Source: N074bin45 sp039587475
GTDB lineage: Bacteria > Gemmatimonadota > Gemmatimonadetes > Gemmatimonadales > GWC2-71-9
Assembly: GCA_039587475.1 (NCBI GenBank)
Contig: JBDHIK010000005.1
Location: 1-64,000, forward strand
DNA: 64,000 bases
Direction of reading: 5' to 3'
The translations under genes were made by a program, and so were the position numbers. Positions 1 to 7,267 of this stretch are shown here, piece after piece (the stretch's first letter is position 1; every line of letters begins with the position of its first letter). A model generated the notes under the pieces. The model did no database searches and was not told the DNA's origin. It saw only the letters and a list, made by a program, of their open reading frames with translations.

Positions 1-167
1 GGCCACAGCAGCTCGGTGAGTCGTTCCCGTCGGTGGGGCACGCGGGGCTCGATGGCGAGATAGACGAGGAGCGCCAGCTGCTTCTTGGTCTTGAGCTTGA
101 CCAAGCGGCCGTCGGGCGCGTGCAGGGCGGGTCGCCCGAGGCACTGGAGGGTGAACGTCTGGGTCAT
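1..167 (-). CDS. BTAD/SARP-type transcriptional regulator, N-terminal fragment cut by the window edge
   Basis: Only the first 55 codons lie in the window; the gene continues past position 1. It starts MTQTFTLQCLGRPAL, then has a run of Lys residues followed by QLALLVYLA and RRERLTELLW. This is the winged-helix start typical of SARP/BTAD activators, in which a compact DNA-binding domain precedes a bacterial transcriptional activation domain and often a TPR region. A GAGGAG ribosome-binding site sits three bases before the ATG. It is divergent from the lipoprotein gene at 453, and a 17-bp palindrome lies between them. The regulated genes cannot be told from the sequence. Confidence 0.75.
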   Translation of the reverse strand, partial: MTQTFTLQCLGRPALHAPDGRLVKLKTKKQLALLVYLAIEPRVPHRRERLTELLW

Positions 168-376
168 GGTCTCCTCGAGGGGCCCCCATGGTAGCCCCAA
201 TCGATCAACCTACCCTCAACTCCATTGCCGGCAAGGACTTGCGCGGCCGGCTCCATGACCAGGAATGGCGTGACGACCCTCACGCCGGACCGGATGCCGT
301 TTCGCTATCTTCTGATGCAGGGCATGCCAGTTGCACGTTCTGCCGTATCGGCACCGTGAACGAACGCCCTAACCTT

Positions 377-393
377 AAGTCATTCAATGACTT
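377..393. promoter_or_regulatory. Perfect 17-bp palindrome, possible operator
   Basis: AAGTCATT-C-AATGACTT is a perfect 8+8 inverted repeat around one central base. It lies about 60 bp upstream of the lipoprotein start at 453 and 210 bp upstream of the divergent BTAD-type regulator start at 167. It is A+T rich in a G+C rich setting, as expected for a dimeric repressor or activator site. There is no T tract, so it is not a terminator. The binding factor is unknown. The rest of the 168-452 gap shows no gene. Confidence 0.45.
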
Positions 394-452
394 GGATGGC
401 CGAGCCCTGACGGGCGTCGGGCCACCTCGACCTATCAAGAGGACGGAAGACC

Positions 453-1376
453 ATGAGAAGGACGCAGATTGCAGGACTGGTGATGGCGGTGGCGGTCGGC
501 ATGTCCGCCTGCAGCGAGAACAACGCCGGGACCCAGCTGACTCAGGAAAACGCGCCGGAGATCGCCGCGACGGCGATGTCGGCCATGTACATGTCCCTCA
601 ACGGCCTCAACAGCGACGCGCTCGACCTGAGCGGGCTGGGGGGCATCCTGAGCCCTGCCGTCGCCTCGCTGATGCCCGACGCGAGGGTGGCCGCGTTCAA
701 CGCGCCCGACGGCTGTCCGTCATTCACGCCGGATCCAGCGCCCGACGCCGACAGCGACGGCGTGCCTGACAACACGCTGTTCACCTTCGATCCCCAGTTC
801 TGCACCTTCACCGACCAGAACGGCACCCTGCTCATCACCGGCAGCGTCCGCATTTCCGATCCCGCGTCGGCCGTCATCGGGTTCGATATCGCCTTCAACG
901 AGGTGACGTTCGCTCAGTTCGAGGCCGGCGCCAGCGAGCCGAGCTTCGGGCTGGTCTACGACGGGACCCGGTCACTCCGGGGCCAGACGACGTCTCTGAC
1001 GGTGGACGAGAACTTCCGGGTCTTCGTCCAGGTGGAGAACCAGCAGGCCGGCTTCAGCAACGAAGCCTCCCTCAACTACACGACGGCCGGCGGGGCCACG
1101 ATCGATTTCGATCAGGACCTCCCGAGTGGTGACGTCGAATGGAACGGTACCTTCGTCGCCCAGAGTCCCGAGGGCTTCCTGGCCCTTCAGGTGACGACGG
1201 TGGAGACCCTGGTCTTCGACGCCGGCTGCCCGCACCCAGAGAACGATGAAGGAGCGATCGTGGGGGGCGTGCTTCAGCTCGCGGCCGCCAGCGCCGAGGG
1301 CGCCGGTGTCGTCCAGATCACGTTCAACGGCTGCGGTGTGGATCCCGACGTGACGTTCGCCGGGGGCACGACCTAG
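453..1376 (+). CDS. Secreted lipoprotein of unknown function with a Ca-binding-like Asp repeat
   Basis: The 307-residue product has a basic start (MRR), a hydrophobic stretch and a lipobox-like MSAC with Cys20, so it is probably an envelope lipoprotein. Residues 94-106 hold PDPAPDADSDGVPD, resembling the Asp-rich calcium loops of thrombospondin type 3 repeats. The remainder looks like beta-rich secreted sequence with paired cysteines near both halves. A purine-rich ribosome site (AGAGGA, then GGAAG) precedes the ATG. It is monocistronic, with a 17-bp palindrome upstream and a terminator just after the stop. No enzymatic motif was recognised and no function is proposed. Confidence 0.7.
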   Translation: MRRTQIAGLVMAVAVGMSACSENNAGTQLTQENAPEIAATAMSAMYMSLNGLNSDALDLSGLGGILSPAVASLMPDARVAAFNAPDGCPSFTPDPAPDADSDGVPDNTLFTFDPQFCTFTDQNGTLLITGSVRISDPASAVIGFDIAFNEVTFAQFEAGASEPSFGLVYDGTRSLRGQTTSLTVDENFRVFVQVENQQAGFSNEASLNYTTAGGATIDFDQDLPSGDVEWNGTFVAQSPEGFLALQVTTVETLVFDAGCPHPENDEGAIVGGVLQLAAASAEGAGVVQITFNGCGVDPDVTFAGGTT

Positions 1377-1404
1377 CCGACAGGCATTGGGACGGAGTTC
1401 AGTG

Positions 1405-1434
1405 AAAAGGCCCACGGACGTGGGCCTTTTTTCT
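1405..1434. terminator. Bidirectional intrinsic terminator
   Basis: An 11-bp perfect stem (1405-1415 with 1420-1430) with a GGAC tetraloop is flanked by A and T runs. On the plus strand it ends in six T residues and should stop the lipoprotein transcript; the four-A run on the other side gives a weaker T run for the convergent minus-strand gene that ends at 1464. Confidence 0.85.
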
Positions 1435-1463
1435 TGATCGATGTCGAGTGTACACCTCGAGGA

Positions 1464-2006
1464 CTACTTCGTCCGAGGCACCGTCGGCATCATGATGTGC
1501 GCGTACGGCGTCCCTGCCCACATGACCCAGGGACCTCCGCTCGTCGGATCGGTGGAAACGTTCTCCAACATGGACAGGTCGGACACCACCATCATCAGGT
1601 GCGGCACGCTGCCGGTCATCCACTCGTTGTCCTCGGTGGGCTCCGTGGCGAAGGGGTCCACGTTGCTGCCAGGTGAACTCCCCTGCAACATGTAGCCCAG
1701 GCCCGTGCCGCTGAACGACGGCTCCTGCTTGTTCATCCACGCGCCGATGAAGCCGAGGAAGACCTCGTCCAGGCACATGGGCGAGTTGTGGGGCACCTCG
1801 GGGTCATCGGGGATGCACGTCCAACCGTTGGTGCCCTCCTGGAGCACCTCCCCGGTGGGCAGCATGACCTTGGCCCCCCCAGCGATCTCCGCCGGCGCCG
1901 CACTGAGGGCATTCTTGATCATCTTCTTGTGGGAATCGTCGTCTTGCGTCCAGGCCACGGATGGGACCACCAGCAGGGCGAGCACGGCTGCGATGAGGGT
2001 TCGCAT
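1464..2006 (-). CDS. Conserved secreted protein of unknown function
   Basis: The product has 180 residues with a clear signal peptide (MRTLIAAVLALLVVPSVAW, cleavage near AWTQ). The mature part contains Trp-rich and Met-rich motifs: TNGWTCIPDDP, GYMLQG, DPFATEP and GGPWVMWAGTPYAH. From memory these recur in a family of uncharacterised bacterial secreted proteins, but no function is assigned. Two cysteines (in TCIPDD and SPMCLDE) could form a disulfide. An AAGGAGGAG ribosome site precedes the ATG. The gene lies downstream of moxR on the same strand with a 90-bp gap, and is convergent with the lipoprotein gene at 453. Confidence 0.65.
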   Translation of the reverse strand: MRTLIAAVLALLVVPSVAWTQDDDSHKKMIKNALSAAPAEIAGGAKVMLPTGEVLQEGTNGWTCIPDDPEVPHNSPMCLDEVFLGFIGAWMNKQEPSFSGTGLGYMLQGSSPGSNVDPFATEPTEDNEWMTGSVPHLMMVVSDLSMLENVSTDPTSGGPWVMWAGTPYAHIMMPTVPRTK

Positions 2007-2095
2007 GGCTCCTCCTTGATTGGGAGGTGGCTAACCTGCACCCGGGGAGGAGTCCTGTCCAGTGTGGGCTGCCCTCGAGCCCTCGCTGCCCTCGC

Positions 2096-3106
2096 CTACT
2101 CCAACCACTTCTCCTCACGGATCAACTCGTCCAGCACGTCCTCACTGGTCCGGTTGTCCGCCTCGGCCGCGAAGTTGGTCACCACCCGGTGCCGCAGAAC
2201 CGCCTGCGCCACCCGCTTGACGTCCTCCAGGTCGGCCATGGGCCGGCCCTGGATGGCGGCGCGCGCCTTGGCGCCGAGCACCAGATACTGCGATGCCCGG
2301 GGGCCGGCACCCCAGTCGACGTACTTGCGCACCAGCGTAGGCGCTTCGGTCTCCTTGGGCCGGGTCATGCGGGCCAGCGTGACGGAGGCCCGGATCAGGC
2401 CCTGCGACACGGGGATGCGCCGGACCAGGTCCTGGAGTCTGACCATGGTGGGGGCATCCAGCACCGGCTCGACGGTGACCTTGGCCCCACCGGTGGTCTG
2501 CTCCACGATGGCCTCTTCCTCGGCCTTCGTCGGATAATCCACCCGCAGCTCGAACATGAAGCGGTCGAGCTGGGCCTCGGGAAGGGGATAGGTCCCTTCC
2601 TGCTCGATGGGGTTCTGAGTGGCCAGCACGAAGAACGGCTCCGCCAGCCGGTGGGTTTCTCCGGCGGCGGTCACCTGATGTTCCTGCATGGCCTGAAGCA
2701 GAGCCGCCTGGGTCTTGGGCGGCGTCCGGTTGATCTCGTCGGCCAGGACCACGTTGGCGAACACCGGGCCGCGGACGAAGCGGAAGGCCCGCTTGCCGGT
2801 GGTGTGGTCTTCCTCGATGATCTCGGTGCCGGTGATGTCGCTCGGCATCAGGTCCGGCGTGAACTGGATCCGGTGAAAGGACAGCGCCAGCGACTCGGCC
2901 ACGGTGGAGACCATCAGGGTCTTGGCCAGCCCCGGAACGCCGATCAGGAGTGCGTGTCCGCCTGCCAGGATGGCGGTCAGGATACCCTCGACCGGCTCCT
3001 CCTGGCCTACGATGCGCTGGCCAACTTGATGGCGCAGGCTCTCGACCGCCTGGGCCAGTTGCTCCAGCTGTTGGATGTCGTCGGTGGCGGGATGGGTGGC
3101 GGTCAT
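2096..3106 (-). CDS. MoxR-family AAA+ ATPase
   Basis: This 336-residue AAA+ chaperone-like ATPase carries the MoxR form of Walker A (GVPGLAKT, residues 56-63), Walker B VVLADE (118-123) followed by INRTPPKTQ, and a sensor-1 stretch ATQNP near 160. MoxR proteins usually act with DUF58 and von Willebrand A partners to assemble or activate metal enzymes and envelope complexes. Here no such partner is next to it; the next minus-strand gene is an unrelated secreted protein. A GGGGAG ribosome site precedes the ATG. Positions 3107-3289, between this gene and the ATPase operon promoter, hold no gene. Confidence 0.93.
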   Translation of the reverse strand: MTATHPATDDIQQLEQLAQAVESLRHQVGQRIVGQEEPVEGILTAILAGGHALLIGVPGLAKTLMVSTVAESLALSFHRIQFTPDLMPSDITGTEIIEEDHTTGKRAFRFVRGPVFANVVLADEINRTPPKTQAALLQAMQEHQVTAAGETHRLAEPFFVLATQNPIEQEGTYPLPEAQLDRFMFELRVDYPTKAEEEAIVEQTTGGAKVTVEPVLDAPTMVRLQDLVRRIPVSQGLIRASVTLARMTRPKETEAPTLVRKYVDWGAGPRASQYLVLGAKARAAIQGRPMADLEDVKRVAQAVLRHRVVTNFAAEADNRTSEDVLDELIREEKWLE

Positions 3107-3289
3107 CGACTCCCCGAATCGGGTAAGTGTTGAATGCAGGTTGCGTTAGGCCCCTCGAGGGCGACGTCGATACACGACGAAACGGCGCCCGGCGGAGTTT
3201 CCCCGGCCCCGGGGACGGGGCCTCGACCCCTGCCGGAAACTAGGGCCGCGGAGGGCCTCAGGCGAGCCCGAAAGGCGGTGGGATTTCGC

Positions 3290-3318
3290 TTGCGCATTTT
3301 TTCACAAGCGGGTAGCTT
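3290..3318 (+). promoter_or_regulatory. Putative promoter of the F-ATPase operon
   Basis: TTGCGC (3290-3295) and TAGCTT (3313-3318) are separated by 17 bases, and the first ATG of the operon follows ten bases later at 3329. The hexamers are only partial matches to the sigma-70 consensus. The spacing resembles the stronger promoters ahead of htpX and the SH3 protein, and would give an mRNA with almost no leader. Confidence 0.35.
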
Positions 3319-3328
3319 TCGGCCCGAA

Positions 3329-3571
3329 ATGGACCCCAAACCAGGCCCCGGAAGACAGTACGGGGAAGGGTACAAGTACGTCTCATATGGCCTCACCTTC
3401 GCCGGCGGGGTCATCGTGTTCATGCTGGTGGGGTTGTGGTTGGATCGCCGGTTGGGGGTGATGCCGCTGTTCACCATCGCGGGGACGCTCCTCGGGTCCG
3501 TGTTGAGTTTCCTGACGGTGTATCGCAAGCTCGAGGCCGAGCGGCGCGAGGGGAAGGACGGCGGAACGTGA
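3329..3571 (+). CDS. AtpZ/AtpI-like small membrane protein of the F-ATPase operon
   Basis: This 80-residue protein has two membrane segments (about residues 17-37 and 46-66), with WLDRRLG between them, as in the family of small ATP-synthase-associated proteins that may help c-ring assembly or move Mg2+/Ca2+. An open frame continues upstream to 3134, but the ATG at 3329 gives the family length and sits just behind the putative promoter. The stop overlaps the next start (TGATG at 3569-3573), so the two are translationally coupled. It is the first gene of the ATPase operon. Confidence 0.8.
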   Translation: MDPKPGPGRQYGEGYKYVSYGLTFAGGVIVFMLVGLWLDRRLGVMPLFTIAGTLLGSVLSFLTVYRKLEAERREGKDGGT

Positions 3572-3912
3572 TGATGGTCCTGCGCCTCGGGTTGGGGCTC
3601 ACCGTCGGTGTGACGGCCATCATGGTGCTGTTCTGGGGCTGGGAGGCCCTCATCCCCGGTGTGGTGTTCGGGCTCCTGAGTACCGGCACCCAGTTGGCGG
3701 CGCATCGACTACTGGTGGCCACCAAGGACGCGCCGTTCGCGCAGTTGGCGCAGCGTTGGCTGGCGGGCATGACGCTGCGGCTGGCGGGGATTGCCCTGGT
3801 GTTCACGGCGATAGGGCTGGACCGGGAACTGTTCCCGCCACTGCCGACGGTGATTGGCTACCTGGGTGTGGTCATACCATTGTTGTTTACCGAGGTACGG
3901 TTATTTCGATGA
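3571..3912 (+). CDS. AtpI-like F-ATPase assembly membrane protein
   Basis: The product is about 113 residues with four hydrophobic segments separated by short loops, consistent with the ATP synthase I family that helps c-ring assembly. The start is ATG 3571, coupled to the stop of the preceding gene; GTG 3568 and ATG 3574 are alternatives in the same frame. The stop (TGA 3910-3912) overlaps the ATG of atpB. Identity rests on topology, size and position between the AtpZ-like gene and atpB, since sequence conservation in this family is low. Confidence 0.7.
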   Translation: MMVLRLGLGLTVGVTAIMVLFWGWEALIPGVVFGLLSTGTQLAAHRLLVATKDAPFAQLAQRWLAGMTLRLAGIALVFTAIGLDRELFPPLPTVIGYLGVVIPLLFTEVRLFR

Positions 3913-4862
3913 CACTGGCGCAAGAAGCGGTACAGGACACCACGCACGCCGCCCCGGCCCAAGCCGTGGACGAGGTGCTGCACCAGGCCGCCGAGCAGGC
4001 CGAGCACGGGCTCGATCTGGGCGAGGTGATTCTCCATCACACCGCCGACGCCTGGACCATCGATCTGTACCCGTTCGGGGCCATTCACCTACCACGGTTC
4101 GAAGACATCCACCTCGCGGGCATGACGATCAACCTGTCGCCGACCAAGCATGTGGTCTTCATGATGCTCGCGGCCGCGCTGGTGTTCCTGGTCATGTGGC
4201 TGACCGGGCGGATGCTGGAGAAGCAGCGCGCCGGTGAACAGGCACCCCACGGCTTCGCCGCCGCCATGGAAGCGTTCGTGCTCTGGGTCCGGAACGACAT
4301 CGCCATCGCCAATATCGGGCACCACGGGGCCAAGTTCGCTCCATTGATCATGGCACTGTTCTTCTTCATTCTGTTCGCCAACGTCATGGGGCTGCTGCCG
4401 CCGCCGTTGAACGTGTCCCCGACCGGCAACCTGGCGGTCACGGCTGCCCTGGCGATCCTGGTCTTCCTGACGGTGGAGATTTCCGGCATGGTGACGCTGG
4501 GCCCCAAGGGCTACATGCGCACCATCTTCCCAAACGTTCCGGGGATGTCGGGTGGCATGGCCCTGGTCATGTCGATCGCCATGGCCCCCATCGAGGTCAT
4601 CGGCAAGCTGGTGAAGCCGTTCGCGCTTGCGGTCCGGTTGTTCGGCAACATGACGGCGGGGCACTTCGTCATCCTGGCCCTGTTCGGCATCATCTTTCTG
4701 TTCGGCAGTCTCCCCTACGGAGCCAATTGGGGAATCGGCATCACGACGGCGGCGCTGGTGACCGCCATCATGATGCTGGAGTTGTTCGTGGCATTCCTGC
4801 AGGCCTACGTGTTCGCCTTGCTGAGCGCGGTCTTCATCGGGTTGATGCAGCACGAGCACTAG
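3909..4862 (+). CDS. atpB: F-ATPase subunit a
   Basis: Subunit a of the membrane Fo sector forms the proton half-channels against the c-ring. The 317-residue protein carries the hallmark PFALAVRLFGNMTAGH with the essential Arg at about residue 243, and a C-terminal helix ELFVAFLQAYVFALL. An N-terminal extension of about 60 residues precedes the first conserved helices; it is rich in Ala, His and Glu, and similar extensions are seen in Bacteroidota and relatives. The ATG at 3909 overlaps the upstream stop (ATGA). It is followed, unusually for such a tight operon, by 278 bases without a gene that include a heptamer repeat. Confidence 0.95.
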   Translation: MTLAQEAVQDTTHAAPAQAVDEVLHQAAEQAEHGLDLGEVILHHTADAWTIDLYPFGAIHLPRFEDIHLAGMTINLSPTKHVVFMMLAAALVFLVMWLTGRMLEKQRAGEQAPHGFAAAMEAFVLWVRNDIAIANIGHHGAKFAPLIMALFFFILFANVMGLLPPPLNVSPTGNLAVTAALAILVFLTVEISGMVTLGPKGYMRTIFPNVPGMSGGMALVMSIAMAPIEVIGKLVKPFALAVRLFGNMTAGHFVILALFGIIFLFGSLPYGANWGIGITTAALVTAIMMLELFVAFLQAYVFALLSAVFIGLMQHEH

Positions 4863-4863
4863 G

Positions 4864-4940
4864 TAGTGAGTAGTGAGTGGTGAGTAGTGAGTGGTGAGTA
4901 GTGAGTAGTGAGTAGTGAGTAGTGAGTCGTGCGTGGTGAA
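4864..4940. repeat. Eleven-copy 7-bp tandem repeat between atpB and atpE
   Basis: Eleven back-to-back heptamers match TAGTGAG, with a few variants (TGGTGAG, TCGTGCG, TGGTGAA). The array begins right after the atpB stop. Every plus-strand frame meets stop codons, so it is not coding. The remaining bases to 5140 hold G+C-rich sequence with no gene and end in the AAGGA ribosome site of atpE. Heptamer arrays of this type are known between genes in some bacteria and are prone to copy-number change by slippage. Confidence 0.95.
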
Positions 4941-5140
4941 CGCGATGTGAAGCACCAGCGCACGTAGCAGAGGTGGTGGACGCACCCTAGCGCCGCCTCG
5001 TTCGTACCTGACCGAATGGTCGGGGAGTCCCGCTGGCCGAGAGGCCGTTGGCGGGTACCGGAGGCGGGCGCCGCGAGAGACGGCGACGGGCCGACGGGGG
5101 TGCAGCAAACGCAATCTCTCACGCATCCAAGGATTGACGA

Positions 5141-5416
5141 ATGGTCAACATGTTAGCCGTGGTCCAGCAGGCCATCACGGACCCCGAAGTCGCCAAGAAC
5201 ATCAACTCGTTGCTGGGCGCTGGGCTCGGCATTGGGCTGGCCCTGATCGGTGCCGGGATCGGTCTTGGGCGCATCGGTGGTTCCGCCGCCGAGGCGATTG
5301 CCCGCCAGCCGGAAGCCGCCAACGAGATTCGTGGCGCGGCGCTCCTCATCGCGGTGTTGCTCGAAGGCGCCACGATCATCGCGCTGGTGTTCGCCCTGCT
5401 GTTCAAGTTCCTCTAG
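5141..5416 (+). CDS. atpE: F-ATPase subunit c
   Basis: The 91-residue proteolipid forms the rotor ring. It has two helices joined by the polar loop RQP (55-57), a GAGIGLG glycine motif in helix 1, and the ion-carrying Glu75 in AVLLEGATII of helix 2. The residues that mark sodium-binding c subunits, a Gln in helix 1 and Ser or Thr right after the Glu, are absent, so proton coupling is likely. An AAGGA ribosome site lies seven bases before the ATG. A second ATG three codons later is possible. It follows the heptamer repeat rather than being directly coupled to atpB. Confidence 0.95.
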   Translation: MVNMLAVVQQAITDPEVAKNINSLLGAGLGIGLALIGAGIGLGRIGGSAAEAIARQPEAANEIRGAALLIAVLLEGATIIALVFALLFKFL

Positions 5417-5429
5417 GCCGAGACGTACC

Positions 5430-5975
5430 ATGACGCAACTCGTTCCACTGATGCTGTTCGCGGCCGAAGGAGAAGGGCCCGTCTCGCCGTTTGAAGTCAA
5501 CTTCGGGCTGTTCTTCTGGACGTGGCTCGTCTTCATCGCGTTGTTCCTGTTGCTCAAGAAGTACGCGTGGCCAGCCATCGTGAAAGCCACCGAAGAGCGC
5601 GAACGAGCGATCGCGCGTCAATTGGAAGAGGCCGAGTCGCTGAATACGGAGTCCGCGGCTCGTCTCGCCGAGCAGGAGAAACTGCTCGGCGAGGCGCGGT
5701 CCCAGGCTCAGCAACTGGTGGCTGACGCCAGATCCGTGGCGGACCAGGAGCGCACGGCGGCCCTGGAGAAGACCAAGCAGGAGCAGGAGGCACTGCTCGC
5801 CCGCGCCAAGCGAGAGATCGCGACCGAGCGCGAGAAGGCGATTCGAGCCCTCCGTGAGGAGGCGGTCGACCTGTCGCTGGCCGCCGCGTCCAAACTGATC
5901 GAGCAGCGCCTTGATAGCGCCTCGGACCGGGAGTTGGTGCTCGGTTACCTCGGTTCGCTCGAGGAGAAGCATTGA
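5430..5975 (+). CDS. atpF: F-ATPase subunit b
   Basis: Subunit b is the peripheral stalk linking Fo to F1. The 181-residue protein has one membrane helix near the N terminus (about 26-46, ending KKYAWPAI) and then a long charged coiled coil rich in Glu, Arg, Ala and Lys. The ATG at 5430 follows atpE by 13 bases. An upstream in-frame extension exists, but this start gives the family length. The stop overlaps the TTG start of atpH (TTGA). Confidence 0.93.
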   Translation: MTQLVPLMLFAAEGEGPVSPFEVNFGLFFWTWLVFIALFLLLKKYAWPAIVKATEERERAIARQLEEAESLNTESAARLAEQEKLLGEARSQAQQLVADARSVADQERTAALEKTKQEQEALLARAKREIATEREKAIRALREEAVDLSLAAASKLIEQRLDSASDRELVLGYLGSLEEKH

Positions 5976-6508
5976 GACAGGAAACGGTAGCACTGAACTA
6001 CGCGGAAGCGCTGTTCGACCTGGCCGGGCCGGACGGGAGCTACGAGCTGTACGCCGAGTACATGGACGCGCTGGCGGCTGCCATCGAGCAGGCGCCGGGC
6101 GTCCAGGCGGTGCTCATGTCGCCCCGGGTCACCAAGGAAGAGAAGACGGCGTTGGTGACAGGGGCCTTGGGGGACGCGCCACGCCCGCTGGTGCTGTTTC
6201 TGGGCGCGGTCATCAAGCGGGGCCGTCAAGGACTGTTCCGGGACATCTCCAACGCCTACCTGGGGTTGGTGGATGTGAAGTTCAACCGGGTCCGCGCCGA
6301 CGTTACGCTGGCCCGGGAGGTCGATGCGAGCTTGCGAGACACCATTCAGCAGTCGCTGGAGAAGCTTCTCGCCAAAGAAGTCCTCACTCGCTACCACACC
6401 GAGCCGGCCCTGCTGGGTGGTGCGGTGATCCGGGTGGGCGACAGGGTCTACGACGGGTCCGTCCGGCGGCGGGCCACCATGCTGCGCCGTCAGTTGTTGT
6501 CACGCTAG
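5972..6508 (+). CDS. atpH: F-ATPase subunit delta
   Basis: Subunit delta caps the F1 head and holds the stalk. The 178 residues begin RQETVALNYAEALFDLA, the usual family opening, and end with the conserved KEVLTRYHTEPALLGGAVIRVGD region. The start is TTG, overlapping the atpF stop as TTGA; no better start is available. In most genomes atpA follows directly, but here the operon ends: the next bases hold a 38-codon oxidoreductase fragment and then an unrelated ferredoxin. Confidence 0.92.
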   Translation: MRQETVALNYAEALFDLAGPDGSYELYAEYMDALAAAIEQAPGVQAVLMSPRVTKEEKTALVTGALGDAPRPLVLFLGAVIKRGRQGLFRDISNAYLGLVDVKFNRVRADVTLAREVDASLRDTIQQSLEKLLAKEVLTRYHTEPALLGGAVIRVGDRVYDGSVRRRATMLRRQLLSR

Positions 6509-6521
6509 GCCCTAACCTTCC

Positions 6522-6638
6522 ATGACGCCGCCCCGGCGCAACGTCGTCATCATCGGCGGAGGCGTCGGCGGGCTCAACGCCGCACGCGGCCTGGCACGAC
6601 GTCCGGTCCGCGTCACCCTCATCGACCCCGGCCTCTGA
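6522..6638 (+). pseudogene. Truncated FAD-binding oxidoreductase (type II NADH-dehydrogenase-like) remnant
   Basis: A 38-codon frame directly behind atpH encodes RNVVIIGGGVGGLNAARGLA and then RPVRVTLIDPGL before a TGA. This is the complete first beta-alpha-beta of a Rossmann fold: GGGVGG (12-17) and an acidic residue (Asp36) at the end of strand 2 that would bind the FAD ribose. It most resembles NDH-2-type NADH dehydrogenases. Nothing after the stop, in any plus-strand frame, continues such a protein; a ferredoxin gene starts 36 bases later. It is best read as the stub of a deleted gene. Confidence 0.7.
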
Positions 6639-6664
6639 CATCTCGTTCCGGGTGATGCTACTCT
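6635..6664 (+). promoter_or_regulatory. Possible promoter ahead of the ferredoxin gene
   Basis: CTGACA (6635-6640) and TACTCT (6659-6664) are 18 bases apart and end nine bases before the ATG at 6674. The -35 hexamer overlaps the stop codon of the oxidoreductase stub. The -10 match is weak, so this is tentative; it fits the short promoter-to-start spacing seen elsewhere in the window. Confidence 0.25.
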
Positions 6665-6673
6665 TCCGGGGCC

Positions 6674-7267
6674 ATGGGGATCTTTCGTTTCGGCCGGTTC
6701 GGACACGGAACCCGGCGTGAGTTGTTCCGGGACGCCGTCGGCGAGTGGGTGGACCAAGCGGTGGCCAAGGCCGAGAGGCGGGTCGTCACCGAGCGGTACC
6801 TCCGACCGCCAGGGGCGCTGCCGGAAATCGCCTTCCTGGCGGCGTGCACCCGGTGTGGGGACTGCCTGGACGTCTGTCCTCCGCACGCGCTGGTCAAGGC
6901 GCCGACCAAGGGTGGCCTCGCGGCTGGAACGCCGCACATCGACGTGCGGGTGCAGGCCTGCACCGTGTGTGAAGACATGCCGTGCGCCGCCGCGTGCCCG
7001 ACCGAGGCGTTGACGGTCCCGCCGGACGGGTGGGACGGCCACCGCATCGGGATGCTGGAGTTCCTCCCCGAGCGCTGCATCACTTATCGGGGTATCAGCT
7101 GCACGGTCTGTGCGGCGGCGTGCCCGGTGGGAGACGCGGCCCTGGGGATGGACGAGGCCGGCCACCCGGTGCTTCGGGCGGAGGGGTGCGTCGGCTGCGG
7201 GGTGTGTGTCACCGCCTGCGTTTCGACGCCGAAGTCGTTTCGGGTCACACCTGTGGAGAATCGTTGA
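6674..7267 (+). CDS. NapF/MauM-like ferredoxin-type protein with four iron-sulfur motifs
   Basis: The 197-residue protein carries four cysteine clusters: CTRCGDCLDVCP, then CTVCEDMPCAAACP, then a split motif ending CTVCAAACP, and CVGCGVCVTAC. These match ferredoxin-type proteins such as NapF, NapG and MauM that relay electrons or help mature periplasmic oxidoreductases. There is no obvious signal peptide; the basic start FRFGRFGHGTRRELF suggests a cytoplasmic protein. Its stop overlaps the ATG of the cupin (TGATG). No partner reductase sits beside it, only the stub of a deleted FAD enzyme upstream, so its partner is unknown. Confidence 0.85.
   Translation: MGIFRFGRFGHGTRRELFRDAVGEWVDQAVAKAERRVVTERYLRPPGALPEIAFLAACTRCGDCLDVCPPHALVKAPTKGGLAAGTPHIDVRVQACTVCEDMPCAAACPTEALTVPPDGWDGHRIGMLEFLPERCITYRGISCTVCAAACPVGDAALGMDEAGHPVLRAEGCVGCGVCVTACVSTPKSFRVTPVENR

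Noticed and set aside
4089..5126. Long minus-strand frame across atpB and the heptamer array
   Set aside because: It is antisense to subunit a, and its repeated TTHYSLL-type peptide is only the translation of the 7-bp repeat. No ribosome site or known motif.
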